Shown one piece after another: positions 16,678 through 26,500 of a DNA stretch of 64,000 bases. The first letter of the stretch is position 1, and each line of letters opens with the position of its first letter. The position numbers and the translations under genes were made by a program. Under the pieces are notes generated by a model. The model saw nothing but the letters and a program-made list of their open reading frames with translations, searched no databases and was not told the DNA's origin. The stretch is from Micrococcales bacterium (lineage in GTDB: Bacteria > Actinomycetota > Actinomycetes > S36-B12 > UBA10799). Location of the stretch: NCBI GenBank assembly GCA_016719135.1, contig JADKAV010000014.1, forward strand, positions 14,560-78,559, given 5' to 3'.

Positions 16678-17847
16678 ATGCGTAGGTTTACTGCCGTGAG
16701 TGAGTTGTTACGGCTGACGTCCGAGCTGCCCGACGTTGTGGACTCACCCAGCTCCTTGCACAGGGCCGTGGAGCAGTTGGCGCAGGCCTCCGGCCCGATC
16801 GGGGTGGACGCCGAGCGGGCCGGCAGCTACCGCTACTCCCAACGTGCCTACCTCGTGCAGGTGTATCGCCGCGGCGCCCCGGTGCTACTGCTGGATCCGG
16901 TCGGGATCGCTGACTTCTCAGAGCTGGCGGAGGTCCTGCATCAGGACGAATGGGTGATGCAGGCCGCGCACAACGACTTGGACTGCCTCGACGAGATCGG
17001 ACTGCGTCCCGACGCCTTGTTCGACACCGAGATCGCCGCTCAACTGCTGGGCCTGGAGAAGGTGGGGCTGGCATCGCTGGTCGAGTCGCAACTCGGCTAT
17101 GAGATGCGAAAGTCGCACGGCCAGGCCGACTGGTCACAACGTCCGCTTCGCCGTAGTTGGCTGGAATACGCCGCCCTGGACGTGTGCGCCCTGCCCGATC
17201 TGGAGGACGCTCTGGCAGAGAGCCTTGCCGAGGCCGGGAAGACGGTATGGGCCGAACAGGAGTTCACCCACCAGATGCGTGTTCGCCCGGCGACCGATCC
17301 GCAGCAGAGGTGGCGCAGGACCAACAGCGCCGGACGTCTGCGTAATGATGCTCAGCGCGGAGCCTTAAGGGCGCTGTGGCTGCATCGTGACGCTTTGGCC
17401 CGGGAACGCGACGTCGCGTGGCACCGGGTCGTGCGCGACCAGGTGATGGTCGAGATGGCCAAGAAACTGCCCACGTCCCCTGCCCAATTGGCGGCAGTGG
17501 ACAAGGTGCCGAAAGCGGTGGTCCGGGATGCCTCCCGGTGGCTGGCCGTCATCGCCGAGGGCGCCTCTCAGCCCATCGCAAGCCTTGAGCGCGCGGATGG
17601 TCCGCCTGCGCGCTCCTTGCGGGCGTGGGAGCAGCGCGATCCGCAGGCCGCCGCCCGATGGACCGCGCTGCGCGCCGCTCTGACCGAACGGGCTGAGGAA
17701 CTGCACGTCTGGATGCAGACCTTGCTAGCACCGGACATCGTCGCGGACCTGGCGTGGTCACCTGCCGAGGATCCGGGGTCCAGGCTCGCCGAACTCGGAG
17801 CCCGGCCGTGGCAGGTCGAGCACACCGCGGACCTGTTCGAGGCCTGA
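16678..17847 (+). CDS. rnd: Ribonuclease D-like 3'-5' exonuclease with HRDC domain
   Basis: The 389-residue protein has a DEDDy exonuclease domain: GVDAERAGSYRYSQRA (Exo I), AAHNDLDCLDEIGL (Exo II) and LEYAALDVCALPDLEDAL (Exo III with Tyr and Asp). An HRDC domain follows at about residues 205-290. Ribonuclease D trims 3' ends of tRNA precursors and other RNAs. Start may be ATG 16678 or GTG 16696. The neighbours (DUF3000, LuxR-type upstream; fadA-fadB downstream) follow the common actinobacterial order. Confidence 0.9.
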   Translation: MRRFTAVSELLRLTSELPDVVDSPSSLHRAVEQLAQASGPIGVDAERAGSYRYSQRAYLVQVYRRGAPVLLLDPVGIADFSELAEVLHQDEWVMQAAHNDLDCLDEIGLRPDALFDTEIAAQLLGLEKVGLASLVESQLGYEMRKSHGQADWSQRPLRRSWLEYAALDVCALPDLEDALAESLAEAGKTVWAEQEFTHQMRVRPATDPQQRWRRTNSAGRLRNDAQRGALRALWLHRDALARERDVAWHRVVRDQVMVEMAKKLPTSPAQLAAVDKVPKAVVRDASRWLAVIAEGASQPIASLERADGPPARSLRAWEQRDPQAAARWTALRAALTERAEELHVWMQTLLAPDIVADLAWSPAEDPGSRLAELGARPWQVEHTADLFEA

Positions 17848-18056
17848 GGCCGCCGGGCGAATGACCGACCTGCTTGGCGCGCTTCGTTGGGTGGCAACAA
17901 GGCCATCGAGGGGCGAACCCACTCGTAGGAACGCCGCCCGATTCGCCACCCGAGCTGAGCTTCTTTTGGGCGGGTCGGTGTCTGGCCGCCTCAGCGGCTA
18001 CGCACCGGAAACGTGACCCACGGTCTGCGTCGGGCTCCACTGTCTGGTGGACCCCG

Positions 18057-18086
18057 CTGACCCCAATTCCTACTGGTGAGTAACAT
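18057..18086 (+). promoter_or_regulatory. Candidate fadAB promoter
   Basis: A possible -35 box CTGACC (18057-18062) and -10 box TAACAT (18081-18086) are separated by 18 bp, upstream of the AGGAGG-like site and ATG 18126 of fadA. The 14-bp operator-like element at 18070-18083 overlaps the spacer and -10, as expected for a repressor. Assigned by eye. Confidence 0.4.
18070..18083 (-). promoter_or_regulatory. TetR-type operator-like site in the fadAB promoter
   Basis: CTACTGGTGAGTAA reads TTACTCACCAGTAG on the minus strand. It matches ATACTCACCGGTAA and TTACTCACTGGTAA found upstream of the 38-codon gene at 42581. The TTAC...GTAA outer palindrome is typical of TetR-family operators; the cognate repressor is not in the window. 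Confidence 0.5.
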
Positions 18087-18125
18087 AGGCACCACACTGG
18101 GAAACCCAATCCCCTGGAGGTCGCT

Positions 18126-19328
18126 ATGCCGCAGGCAGGTCGCAACGTTGTTCTCGTCGACGGGGCACGCACCCCGTTCGGTAAGGCGGGCCCGAAGGGT
18201 CTGTACGCCGAAACCCGGGCTGACGACCTCGTCGTGCGGGTCCTGCGGGAACTTCTGCGCCGCAACCCCAACCTCCCGCCCGAGCGCATCGACGAGGTGG
18301 CGATCGCCGCCACGACCCAGATCGGTGACCAAGGCCTGACCCTCGGTCGCAGCGCCGCGATGCTCGCCGGGCTGCCGAAGTCGGTTCCCGGCTATTCCGT
18401 GGACCGGATGTGTGCCGGCGCGATGACCGCGGCCACCTCGGTCGCCGCCGGCATCGGCGTGGGCGCCTACGACGTTGCGTTGGCAGCCGGTGTGGAGCAC
18501 ATGGGCCGTCACCCGATGGGCGAAGGCGTCGACCCCAACCCGCGGTTCCTGGCTGAGAAGATCGTCGACCCCGAAGCGCTGCTGATGGGTAAGACCGCTG
18601 AGAACCTCCACGACCGATTCCCGCATCTGACCAAGGAACGGGCCGACGCGTACGCCGTGGCGTCACAGGAGAAGACCGCCAAGGCCTACGCCGATGGCAA
18701 GATCCAGCCCGACCTGGTACCGGTGGCACTGCGTTCAGCGGAGAAGGGATACGGGCTGGCAACCGCCGACGAGCCGCCGCGGCCCGGCACATCCATGGAG
18801 TCGCTGGCAGGGCTGAAAACACCATTCCGCCCCCACGGCCGGGTCACCGCAGGCAATGCCGCGGGCCTCAATGACGGCGCGACCGGGGCCGTTCTGGCTG
18901 CCGAGGAAGTAGCCGACGAACTCGGCCTCACCAAGAAACTGCGCCTGGTGTCGTACGCCTTCGCCGGCGTGGAGCCCGAGGTCATGGGCTATGGCCCGGT
19001 ACCCAGCACGGAGAAGGCGCTGGCCAAAGCCGGGTTGAGCATCGACGACATCGGCCTGTTCGAGATCAATGAGGCCTTCGCGGTGCAGGTTCTCAGCCTG
19101 CTCGACCACTACGGCATCGCCGACGACGATCCACGGGTCAACCCCATGGGTGGCGCGATCGCTGTCGGGCACCCGCTTGCTTCCAGCGGAATCCGCCTGA
19201 TGACCTACCTGGCCCGGGACTTCCTGGACCACCCCGAGGTGCGCTACGGCGTCACCAGCATGTGCATCGGCCTGGGAATGGGCGGCACGGTCATCTGGGA
19301 GAACCCCAACTACACGCAGGAGGCCTGA
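18126..19328 (+). CDS. fadA: Acetyl-CoA acyltransferase (thiolase), beta-oxidation
   Basis: The 400-residue thiolase performs the last step of beta-oxidation, cleaving 3-ketoacyl-CoA. The nucleophilic Cys is in YSVDRMCAGAM, and the general-base residues are in NEAFAVQ, GHPLASSG and SMCIGLGMGG. A GGAGG ribosome site lies just before ATG 18126. fadB starts two bases after the stop codon, so they form an operon (trifunctional-type FadA/FadB pair). The upstream region contains a candidate promoter with an operator-like site. Confidence 0.95.
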   Translation: MPQAGRNVVLVDGARTPFGKAGPKGLYAETRADDLVVRVLRELLRRNPNLPPERIDEVAIAATTQIGDQGLTLGRSAAMLAGLPKSVPGYSVDRMCAGAMTAATSVAAGIGVGAYDVALAAGVEHMGRHPMGEGVDPNPRFLAEKIVDPEALLMGKTAENLHDRFPHLTKERADAYAVASQEKTAKAYADGKIQPDLVPVALRSAEKGYGLATADEPPRPGTSMESLAGLKTPFRPHGRVTAGNAAGLNDGATGAVLAAEEVADELGLTKKLRLVSYAFAGVEPEVMGYGPVPSTEKALAKAGLSIDDIGLFEINEAFAVQVLSLLDHYGIADDDPRVNPMGGAIAVGHPLASSGIRLMTYLARDFLDHPEVRYGVTSMCIGLGMGGTVIWENPNYTQEA

Positions 19329-19330
19329 TC

Positions 19331-21465
19331 ATGACCGACAGCATCAGCAAGCCGATCCCCACATCGGACTCGGACCGCACTCGATGAGTCGATCCAGTTC
19401 GCCGACGAGGTCGTCACCCACGCGAAGATGCGCACCGTCGAGTTGCCCCTGGGCGCCGGCACCGCAGCGATCATCACGCTGGACAACGGCTTCGACCACA
19501 CCAAGCCGAACACCTTCGGTCCCGGTGGGCTGCTGGAGTTCAAGAAGGCGATCGAAGAAGCCCGGGCCATGTCTGGTGTCGCTGCGATCTGCGTGACCGG
19601 CAAGCCGTTCATCTTCGCGGTGGGCGCTGACCTCACCGGCGTACCCCGGCTCACCGACCGCGGCCAGGCAGTCGCCATTGGCCACTTGGGCCACCAGGTT
19701 CTCGGCATGCTCGGCGACTCCCCCGTGCCCACGTTCGCCTTCGTCAACGGCGCTGCGATGGGCGGAGGGGCTCGAGATCGCCCTGCACTGCCACTACCGC
19801 ACGGTGTCCTCGGGCGCCGCGGCGATCTCCCTGCCGGAGGTGTTCCTGGGCCTGATCCCGGGATGGGGCGGGGCGCACCTGCTGCCGAACCTGATCGGCC
19901 CGGACAAGGCCGCCAAGGTCATCATCGAGAACCCGATGACCCAGAACCGGCAGCTCAAGCCGGCAAGGAGGTGCTGGACCTCGGCATCGCCGACGCCATG
20001 TTCGAGCCGGCGGACTTCCTCGAGCAGTCCCTGCTGTGGGCGGCCAGGGTGCTCACCGGCGCGATCACCAGTGGAGCGCGCCGAGGTCGACCGCGGCGCG
20101 GCATGGGACGAGGCCGTCGCCGGTCGGGCGTCGCTGGACGCCGCAAGGTTGCCACCCCGGCCCCTACCGGCGCCCTGGACCTGATCGCACTGGCCAAGAC
20201 CGCCACCGGGACGACGGCTTCGCGGCCGAGGACGAGGCCCTGGCCGACCTGCTCATGGGCGACGAACTGCGCGCCGGGCTCTACGCCTTCGACCTGGTGC
20301 AGAAGCGTGCCAAGCGTCCTGTCGGCGCCCCCGACAAGCGCTGGCCCGCCAGGTCACGAAGGTCGGTGTCGTCGGCGCTGGACTCATGGCCAGTCAGATG
20401 GCCCTGTTGTTCGCCCAGCGGCTACAGGTCCCGGTCGTCATGACCGACCTCGACCAGGCGCGCGTGGACAAGGGTTTGGCCTACGCGCACGCCGAGATCG
20501 ACAAGATGGCCGCCAAGGGCCGCGTCAACGGCGACAAGGCCAACCGCCTCAAGGGCCTGATCACCGGCTCGGTGACCAAGGAAGCGTTCGCCGATGCCGA
20601 CTTCGTGATCGAAGCCGTCTTCGAGGATATGAAGGTCAAGCAGCAGGTGTTCGCCGAGGTTGAGCAGGTCGTACGCGAGGACTGCGTGCTCGCCACGAAC
20701 ACCTCGTCGCTATCGGTCACCGAGATGGCAAGTGGTCTCAAGCACCCAGAGCGGGTCGTCGGATTCCACTTCTTCAACCCGGTCGCGGTCATGCCACTGC
20801 TGGAGATCGTGCGCGCCGAGCAGACCGATGACCCGACGCTGGCCACCGCCTTCGTCGTGGGCAAGTCGCTGAAGAAGTCCTCCGTGCTCGTCAAGGACGC
20901 CCCCGCGTTCGTCGTCAACCGGCTGCTCACCCGGTTCCTCGGCGAGGTCACCACGGCCTACGACGAGGGCACCCCGTTCGAGGTCGCCGATCGGGCACTC
21001 GACCCATTGGGGCTGCCCATGTCGCCGTTCACACTGCTGCAGCTTGTGGGACCGGCGGTCGCCTACCACGTGTCGGAGACCATGCACGAGGCCTATCCCG
21101 ACCGGTTCTACGTCTCGGCCAACCTGAAGAAGATCGTGGAGGCCGGCAAGACCGCGATCTGGACCTACGACAGCGGGACGCCCGAGATCGACCCCGAGGT
21201 CGCCGAGTTGTTCGAGCAAGGTGACGCCCCGCTCAGTGAGGAGCAGGTGCGTGACAGGGCGCTGACAGCCTTGGCGCAGGAAACCCAGCTCATGCTCGAC
21301 GAGGGCGTGGTCGCCGAAGCCCAGGACATCGACCTGTGCATGCTGCTGGGTGCGGGCTGGCCCTTCCACCTCGGAGGGATCACCCCGTATCTCGACCGCT
21401 CCGGTGTGAGCGAGAAGGTCAACGGCAAGCGCTTCCTGCCCGCAGGGGTGGCGAGCCTGCCGTAA
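19331..21465 (+). pseudogene. fadB: Fatty acid oxidation complex alpha subunit, first half frameshifted
   Basis: The gene encodes enoyl-CoA hydratase (N-terminal) and 3-hydroxyacyl-CoA dehydrogenase (C-terminal) activities of beta-oxidation. Conserved stretches are all present in order: ITLDNGFDHTKPNTFGPGGL, TGKPFIFAVGADLTGVP, FAFVNGAAMGGG, ALHCHYRTVSSGAAAISLPE, LGIADAMFEPADFLEQSL, GDELRAGLYAFDLVQKRAKR and KVGVVGAGLMASQMALLFAQ. They lie in different frames, however. Breaks are seen near 19370, 19770 (GGGG where GGG keeps frame), 19960, 20085, 20140, 20210 and 20335. From about 20345 to the stop the frame is open. So many breaks in 1 kb of a fully alignable gene suggest a low-quality consensus, but true decay cannot be excluded. 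Confidence 0.85.
20386..21465 (+). CDS. fadB: 3-hydroxyacyl-CoA dehydrogenase half of FadB (intact 3' part)
   Basis: This is the unbroken C-terminal part of the fadB gene above. It contains most of the NAD-binding Rossmann domain, then FHFFNPVAVMPLLEIVRAEQ and VLVKDAPAFVVNRLLTRFLG, and the C-terminal domain ending in GAGWPFHLGGITPYLDRSGV. It is listed separately because it is the continuous coding part; the in-frame ATG 20386 is internal to the domain and is not expected to be the true start. Catalytic His and Glu of the dehydrogenase (GFHFFNP region) are present. Confidence 0.8.
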   Translation: MASQMALLFAQRLQVPVVMTDLDQARVDKGLAYAHAEIDKMAAKGRVNGDKANRLKGLITGSVTKEAFADADFVIEAVFEDMKVKQQVFAEVEQVVREDCVLATNTSSLSVTEMASGLKHPERVVGFHFFNPVAVMPLLEIVRAEQTDDPTLATAFVVGKSLKKSSVLVKDAPAFVVNRLLTRFLGEVTTAYDEGTPFEVADRALDPLGLPMSPFTLLQLVGPAVAYHVSETMHEAYPDRFYVSANLKKIVEAGKTAIWTYDSGTPEIDPEVAELFEQGDAPLSEEQVRDRALTALAQETQLMLDEGVVAEAQDIDLCMLLGAGWPFHLGGITPYLDRSGVSEKVNGKRFLPAGVASLP

Positions 21466-21617
21466 CGGTTCGGCGGCGCGGTTCCTCGAGGGGGTCGCGC
21501 CGCCGACTCACCGCTGTCGCTCTGCGGCGCCGCAGGTGAGTGACTTCGGTGACAGAACGGCCTCCCAGAGGCTTTCGCACTCTCCTGGGTGGGTTGCTGC
21601 TCTGTGGGAGAGCCCCA

Positions 21618-21736
21618 CAGACGTTGGAGTTGTGTACGTGTGTTGGAGATCCGCACAGGCGTGAGAGAAGGAACATCCGTGGTTGTCCAACGTCTGTACC
21701 GTTGTCCAACCCCTGTACCCAACTCTCACGTTTGCG
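21618..21736. repeat. Convergent-gap repeat, copy 3 (variant, 119 bp)
   Basis: Reverse orientation relative to copies 1 and 2. It starts CAGACGTTGGAGTT and ends AACTCTCACGTTTGCG. The middle is rearranged: an internal CAGGCGTGAGAG unit is present and the TCCAACG units read TGTCCAACGTCTG and TGTCCAACCCCTG. It is the most diverged member and lies between the convergent fadB and GGDEF-EAL genes. The rest of the 394-bp gap (21466-21859) shows no gene. Confidence 0.7.
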
Positions 21737-21859
21737 GTGGAACGCGCTGGAGCTGCTTCCATCAGGAGGTCACAACGACCCCTGATCGTCGCGGACTGCT
21801 GAAATCACGGCACGGGTCAGCGGCCTGAAGTCCAACGCCCGCAGCCGATCAGCGGTGGT

Positions 21860-23965
21860 TCAATCGATGACCAGGACAGAAGATGCACCTGCCATGTCCG
21901 ACACCAACTCGGGGATACATCGGGCTGCGAGGGCTGCGCTGTGCACGTAGCCCTGAATATCGTCACACCCGAGCCGTCGTAAAGCATCGACCTGCGCCTG
22001 TGTTTCCACCCCCGTGGCGATGACTGTGCGACCCAGTCGGTGGGCCACCGCGATGACCGCGTCGACGATGATCCGTACCTCCTCGGACGTGGCCACCTCG
22101 TCGATCAGCGACCGATGAATCTTCAGGTAGTCAGCAGGGATGCTGCGAAGCGATGCCAGACCCGCGTGACCGGCACCGAATCCGTCAAGGCCGATGTGAA
22201 ATCCCATACGGCGCAAGGCCCACATCGCCTGCCCAGCAGCCTCGGCCAGCCCGGGTGAGTCACCGACCTCGAAGCATATTCGACCGGGTTGCACCGACGG
22301 GTCGAGTGCATCCAGGCAACGGGCAGGGAAACCGGGGTCCAGCAACTGACTCCGTGAGACGTTGATGTGCACGCGGGTGTTCACACCCTGCTCTTGCCAG
22401 CCCGCGACATCCCGAACCACGACGCCCAGGACCTGACTCTCCAATCCAGCGATCAACCCCGTCTGTTCAGCTACCTGCACGACGGCGGACGCTGCCGACG
22501 GTTCAGAGGCAGGGACCCGCACCAGTGCCTCAAGAGCCGTGATTCCAGCTAGCCCAACAATGGGCTGATACTCCACACCAACCCTGGATTCGGCCAGGGC
22601 GGCCCGCAACTGCTCCTCGACGCGCAGGCGACCCAGCGCGGCATCGTGGAGGTCTTCGACATAGGTTTCGACCCGGTTGCGGCCGTTGTCCTTGGCCCGA
22701 TACATCGCCAGGTCGGCCTGCCGCAACAGGTCCTCGCTACGTGCCTGCGGGTCCCTGGTGATCGTGACACCAACCGAAAGTCCCAGGCCGACAGTCCGAC
22801 CATCAACCTCGAAGGGATCGCTGATCGCTGTGCACAGACGTTGCCCGATGGCCACCGCCTCGTTCTCGTCGTAAACGCCCTGCGCGATCACCACGAATTC
22901 GTCACCGCCAAGCCTGGCCACCGCGTCGCTGGGGCGCACTGCGCGGCGCAACCGGCGAGCGACGTCAACAAGCACCTGATCACCGGCTCGGTGGCTGAGG
23001 GTGTCGTTGAGAGTCTTGAAACCGTCGAGATCGCAGAACATGATCGCCAGCGCCGAATCGGGCTCGAGGTGAGCCAGACTGCTGTCCAGGGCCTTCACCA
23101 GTGCGTATCGATTGGGTAAGCCCGTGAGGTCGTCGTGGGTTGCCTGGTGCTCCAGTCTGGTTTGCGCCTCATGTCGCTCGGTCACGTCTTCAAAAACACC
23201 TAGTGCAAAGCTCTCCTCGTCGCCGTCCGCTTCGACCGTCGCCACGGTCAGCGCCACCCAGCGGTGACGCCCATCTGCGGTGATGATCTCCACTTCGCCC
23301 GACGGTTGGACCTCGGCGTGTACGTAGGTGCCGAGGTCCTGACCCCGCAACTGGGCCGGCGCGATCCCCAGCAGATCGCCTAGCGCCTGGTTAGCGTCGA
23401 GGATCAGCAACCTCTGCGAGTCGGCGGTCCCCAGCCTGGCCATCGCCACCGGCGACAGGTCGAACGTCACCTGCATCAGGCGGTCGCGCCGCCGATGCTC
23501 GGTCACATCCAGTGCCATCATCCCGACGGCTCCCATACCTGGTCCGGGCAGAGGGAACTTCGTGGCCATCAGCGTCCGCCGATGACCTCTTGCGCCCACC
23601 CGGGTCACGAACGTGTGAGAGCCGCCGCTGCGCAAAACCTGCAGATCCTCGCGCTGCGCCTGATCACCGGTCACGGGGCCCAGCACGTCGACCCAGGTAC
23701 GCTCCAACACCTGCTCCTGCGTCATGTCCAGTACTCGCAGCAGTTGCGGACTGGCCAACGCGATGGAGCACCGGCCATCGCTGGTGTAGGCGGCCACCGA
23801 GACCATCGCGGGGCTGTTGCGCAGCATCGCGTCCACGAAGTGGTCAGTGGCCAAAGGGTGTTCTTCGCGGGGTCGCTCAGGGACTTTTCGCCACAGCATC
23901 CAGAGGACAAGCACGACCAGTGGAATCAGCAGGAGGAACGCATAGGCGTCCGGCATGAGACCCAA
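21860..23965 (-). CDS. PAS-PAS-GGDEF-EAL cyclic-di-GMP protein with degenerate EAL
   Basis: The 701-residue protein has one N-terminal membrane helix (about 8-28), two PAS-like regions (about 45-290), GGDEF (about 300-440) and EAL (about 450-690). The GGDEF domain is intact: RLGGDEFVVIAQ, with an RxxD inhibitory site (RPSD) five residues before it. The EAL domain keeps EALVR and QGY, but the metal-binding DDFGTG is DGFGAG, LKID is LKIH and EGVET is TGVET. It is therefore probably a diguanylate cyclase with a non-catalytic, possibly GTP- or c-di-GMP-sensing, EAL domain. It is a single gene facing fadB. Confidence 0.9.
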   Translation of the reverse strand: MGLMPDAYAFLLLIPLVVLVLWMLWRKVPERPREEHPLATDHFVDAMLRNSPAMVSVAAYTSDGRCSIALASPQLLRVLDMTQEQVLERTWVDVLGPVTGDQAQREDLQVLRSGGSHTFVTRVGARGHRRTLMATKFPLPGPGMGAVGMMALDVTEHRRRDRLMQVTFDLSPVAMARLGTADSQRLLILDANQALGDLLGIAPAQLRGQDLGTYVHAEVQPSGEVEIITADGRHRWVALTVATVEADGDEESFALGVFEDVTERHEAQTRLEHQATHDDLTGLPNRYALVKALDSSLAHLEPDSALAIMFCDLDGFKTLNDTLSHRAGDQVLVDVARRLRRAVRPSDAVARLGGDEFVVIAQGVYDENEAVAIGQRLCTAISDPFEVDGRTVGLGLSVGVTITRDPQARSEDLLRQADLAMYRAKDNGRNRVETYVEDLHDAALGRLRVEEQLRAALAESRVGVEYQPIVGLAGITALEALVRVPASEPSAASAVVQVAEQTGLIAGLESQVLGVVVRDVAGWQEQGVNTRVHINVSRSQLLDPGFPARCLDALDPSVQPGRICFEVGDSPGLAEAAGQAMWALRRMGFHIGLDGFGAGHAGLASLRSIPADYLKIHRSLIDEVATSEEVRIIVDAVIAVAHRLGRTVIATGVETQAQVDALRRLGCDDIQGYVHSAALAARCIPELVSDMAGASSVLVID

Positions 23966-24049
23966 CGTAGCCGCCGGCAGCTGCGCAGTGGATCACCGAA
24001 GACGGTGTGTTCGAACTGGACGCTGCAGCCCGAGCGCCTACGGCCCTGT

Positions 24050-25968
24050 TCAGGAGTGGGCGGAGCGGTCCCCGACCGACGGCACCTCTGGCTGCTCGGA
24101 CGCGGCACTCATCCAGCCGATGACCCGGTTGCCGATGTGCTGGGCGGTCAATCCCACTTCTTCGAGCAGTTGGGCGCGACTGGCGTGCTGGAGGAATCGT
24201 TGCGGGATACCAATCGTGCGGACCTCCGTGCGACAACCCGCTTCGCGCAGTGCGCTCGCCACTGCCGCCCCGACCCCGCCGATCACGCCGTTGTCCTCGA
24301 TGGTGACCACGAGCCGATGCGAACGCGCGAGGTCGACGATCTCATCGGGCACCGGCTTCACCCACCGCGGGTCGACCACGGTCGCGCCGATCTCCTGTGC
24401 TGCCAGCCGCTGGGCCACGTCCACCCCGACACCGGCCATCGACCCTACGGCGATCAGCAGAACATCGGCGGTTCCTTGCTCAGCGAGAATGTCCACCGCG
24501 CCCTGAGCCCGGATCGCGGGGATGTCGGCGGGCGGCGCCCCTGGAGACCGCACCACGGTCGGCGCGTCGCCGACCCGTCGGCTTCCGCTAGAGCTGTCGC
24601 GCAGCCGGCGAGCATCGCGCGGCGCCGCCAGCCGCGGTCCGAAGGACCTGCAGGATCGACATGTCCCACATGCCGTTGTGGCTGGCGCCGTCGTCGCCGG
24701 TCACACCTGCACGGTCCAGCACCACCGTGACACCCGCACCGGTGCAGCGCAGACGTCCATGAGGAGCTGGTCGAACGCGCGGTTGAGGAAGGTCGCGTAC
24801 ACGGCGACCACCGGGTGCAAGCCGCCCATCGCCATTCCCACCGCGGAGGTGATGGCGTGCTGCTCGGCGATCCCGACGTCGAAAACCCGCTCCGGGAACT
24901 GCTGCTTCATCGGTGCCAGCCCCGTCGGCCCGAGCATGGCTGCGGTGATGGCCACCACGTCCGGACGGGCGGCTGCGACGCTACACATCTCGTCGGAGAA
25001 CACCGAGGTCCATGTCGCCGCGGACTTGGCCGTCGACCTACCGGTCGCCGGGTCGATCACCCCGACGCCATGGAAGCGGTCGGCCTCATCTTGTTCGGCA
25101 GGCGGATAGCCGCGCCCCTTCTGCGTCAGGACATGCACGAGCACGGGTCCCGGGTAGCCCTTGGCCCGGCGCAACGCCTGCTCGACGGCATCCCGGTCGT
25201 GGCCCGGGATGGGACCCAAGTACTTCAGCCCGAGGTCCTCGAACATCCCCTGCGGGGCGACCATGTCCTTGACGCCCTTCTTCAAGCCGTGCAGCGTTTC
25301 GAAAGCCGGGCGTCCGACCACAGGTGTCCGGTCGAGGACGCGCCGTCCCCACTCCAGGAACCTCTCGTATCCCCCGGTCGTGCGCAGGGTCGCAAGGTGG
25401 TTGGCCAGGCCCCCGATCGTCGGGTCGTAGCTGCGCTCGTTGTCGTTGACCACGACGACCATTGGCCGGTCGGATCCGGCGATGTTGTTCAGCGCCTCCC
25501 AGGCCATGCCGCCGGTCAACGCTCCGTCCCCGATCACCGCGACGACGTGGCGCGAGTCGAGTTGCCCACGCGCTTCCCAGGCCTTGGCCAGACCGTCGGC
25601 GTAGGACAGCGATGTGCTGGCGTGGGAATTCTCGGTCCAGTCGTGCTCGCTCTCCGAGCGGCTGGGGTAGCCGGACATCCCACCCTTCTTGCGCAAAGTG
25701 TCGAAGCCGTCACGGCGCCGGTGAGCAACTTGTGCACGTAGGCCTGGTGACCGGTATCCCAGAAGAGTGCGTCGCGCGGGGAGTCGAAGACGCGGTGCAG
25801 AGCAAGAGTGAGTTCCACAACGCCCAGGTTCGGACCCAGATGACCGCCGGTTCGGGCGACCTTGGCCACCAGGAACTCCCGGATCTCCACCGCCAGTTGT
25901 TCGAGCTGCGCGTCATCGAGATCACGCAGGTCGGATGGCGCGTTGATGGACTCGAGCACAGACACCAT
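24050..25968 (-). pseudogene. dxs: 1-deoxy-D-xylulose-5-phosphate synthase, frameshifted
   Basis: DXS makes the first intermediate of the MEP isoprenoid pathway with thiamine diphosphate. The whole length (about 639 codons from ATG 25968) is normal, and landmark motifs are present: GGHLGPNLGVVELTLALHRV, FWDTGHQAYVHKLLTG, VIGDGALTGGMAWEALNN, RVFDVGIAEQHAITSAVGMA, VTGDDGASHNGMWD and TVVDPRWVKPVPDEI. The frame breaks near 25716 (one base missing after KLLTG), near 24745-24765 (two small slips) and near 24645. Since DXS is usually essential in actinobacteria, sequence errors are more likely than loss, though a second copy elsewhere would change that. Convergent-type neighbours are absent; acnA lies upstream on the same strand. 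Confidence 0.85.
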
Positions 25969-26137
25969 CTCAGTGTAAGACGCGTGCGCAGATGTGCCCG
26001 CTGATGCCAGGGCAGTTACCCACGACGTGTCTGCCACACGGGTGGGTCGCACCGCCGCAGGACCACACCTGGCCGTCGAAAGACCAGCCCGCCACGGCGG
26101 TTCAGACGGATCTCGTCACAACCACCCGCGGCGCTGC

Positions 26138-26500
26138 CTACAGGCGCGGTTTCCAGACATGGCCCCGCATCCCCTGCTCGACCATGGTGACCTCACGGAC
26201 CGTACGAGTGAACGCAGCCGCCAACGCCTCCAGAGCCACCAATCCCCCGTCGATCTGCGCGGGATCGAGGTGGTCGCGCAACTCCGCGCGCAGTTCCCGG
26301 TAGACCTCCCGGGTGCCGTCGAGCGTGGCCTGCGCGTGCCGCCGGGCAGCCAGTGCCAGGATCAGCGGTTGGCTACGCAGTGGCGAAGTCCGATACTCCG
26401 GCGGGAGCCGGTCCAGCAGCCAGCCCACCACCTGTTCGTCGAATCCGGCGCCGACCGGCGGCAGGTCCGCGGGCCATCCGGCAGGCGCACCGTGCCTCAC
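26138..26500 (-). CDS. Conserved actinobacterial hypothetical protein
   Basis: The 120-residue protein begins near WPADLPPVGAGFDEQVVGWL and is mostly helical, with a pattern DEQVVGWLLDRLPPEYRTSP and TREVTMVEQ near the end. Similar small proteins occur next to dxs/acnA in other actinomycetes, so it is probably real. It overlaps the 3' end of acnA by ATGA (start 26500, acnA stop 26497), suggesting translational coupling. No function or catalytic motif is visible. Confidence 0.65.
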   Translation of the reverse strand: MRHGAPAGWPADLPPVGAGFDEQVVGWLLDRLPPEYRTSPLRSQPLILALAARRHAQATLDGTREVYRELRAELRDHLDPAQIDGGLVALEALAAAFTRTVREVTMVEQGMRGHVWKPRL

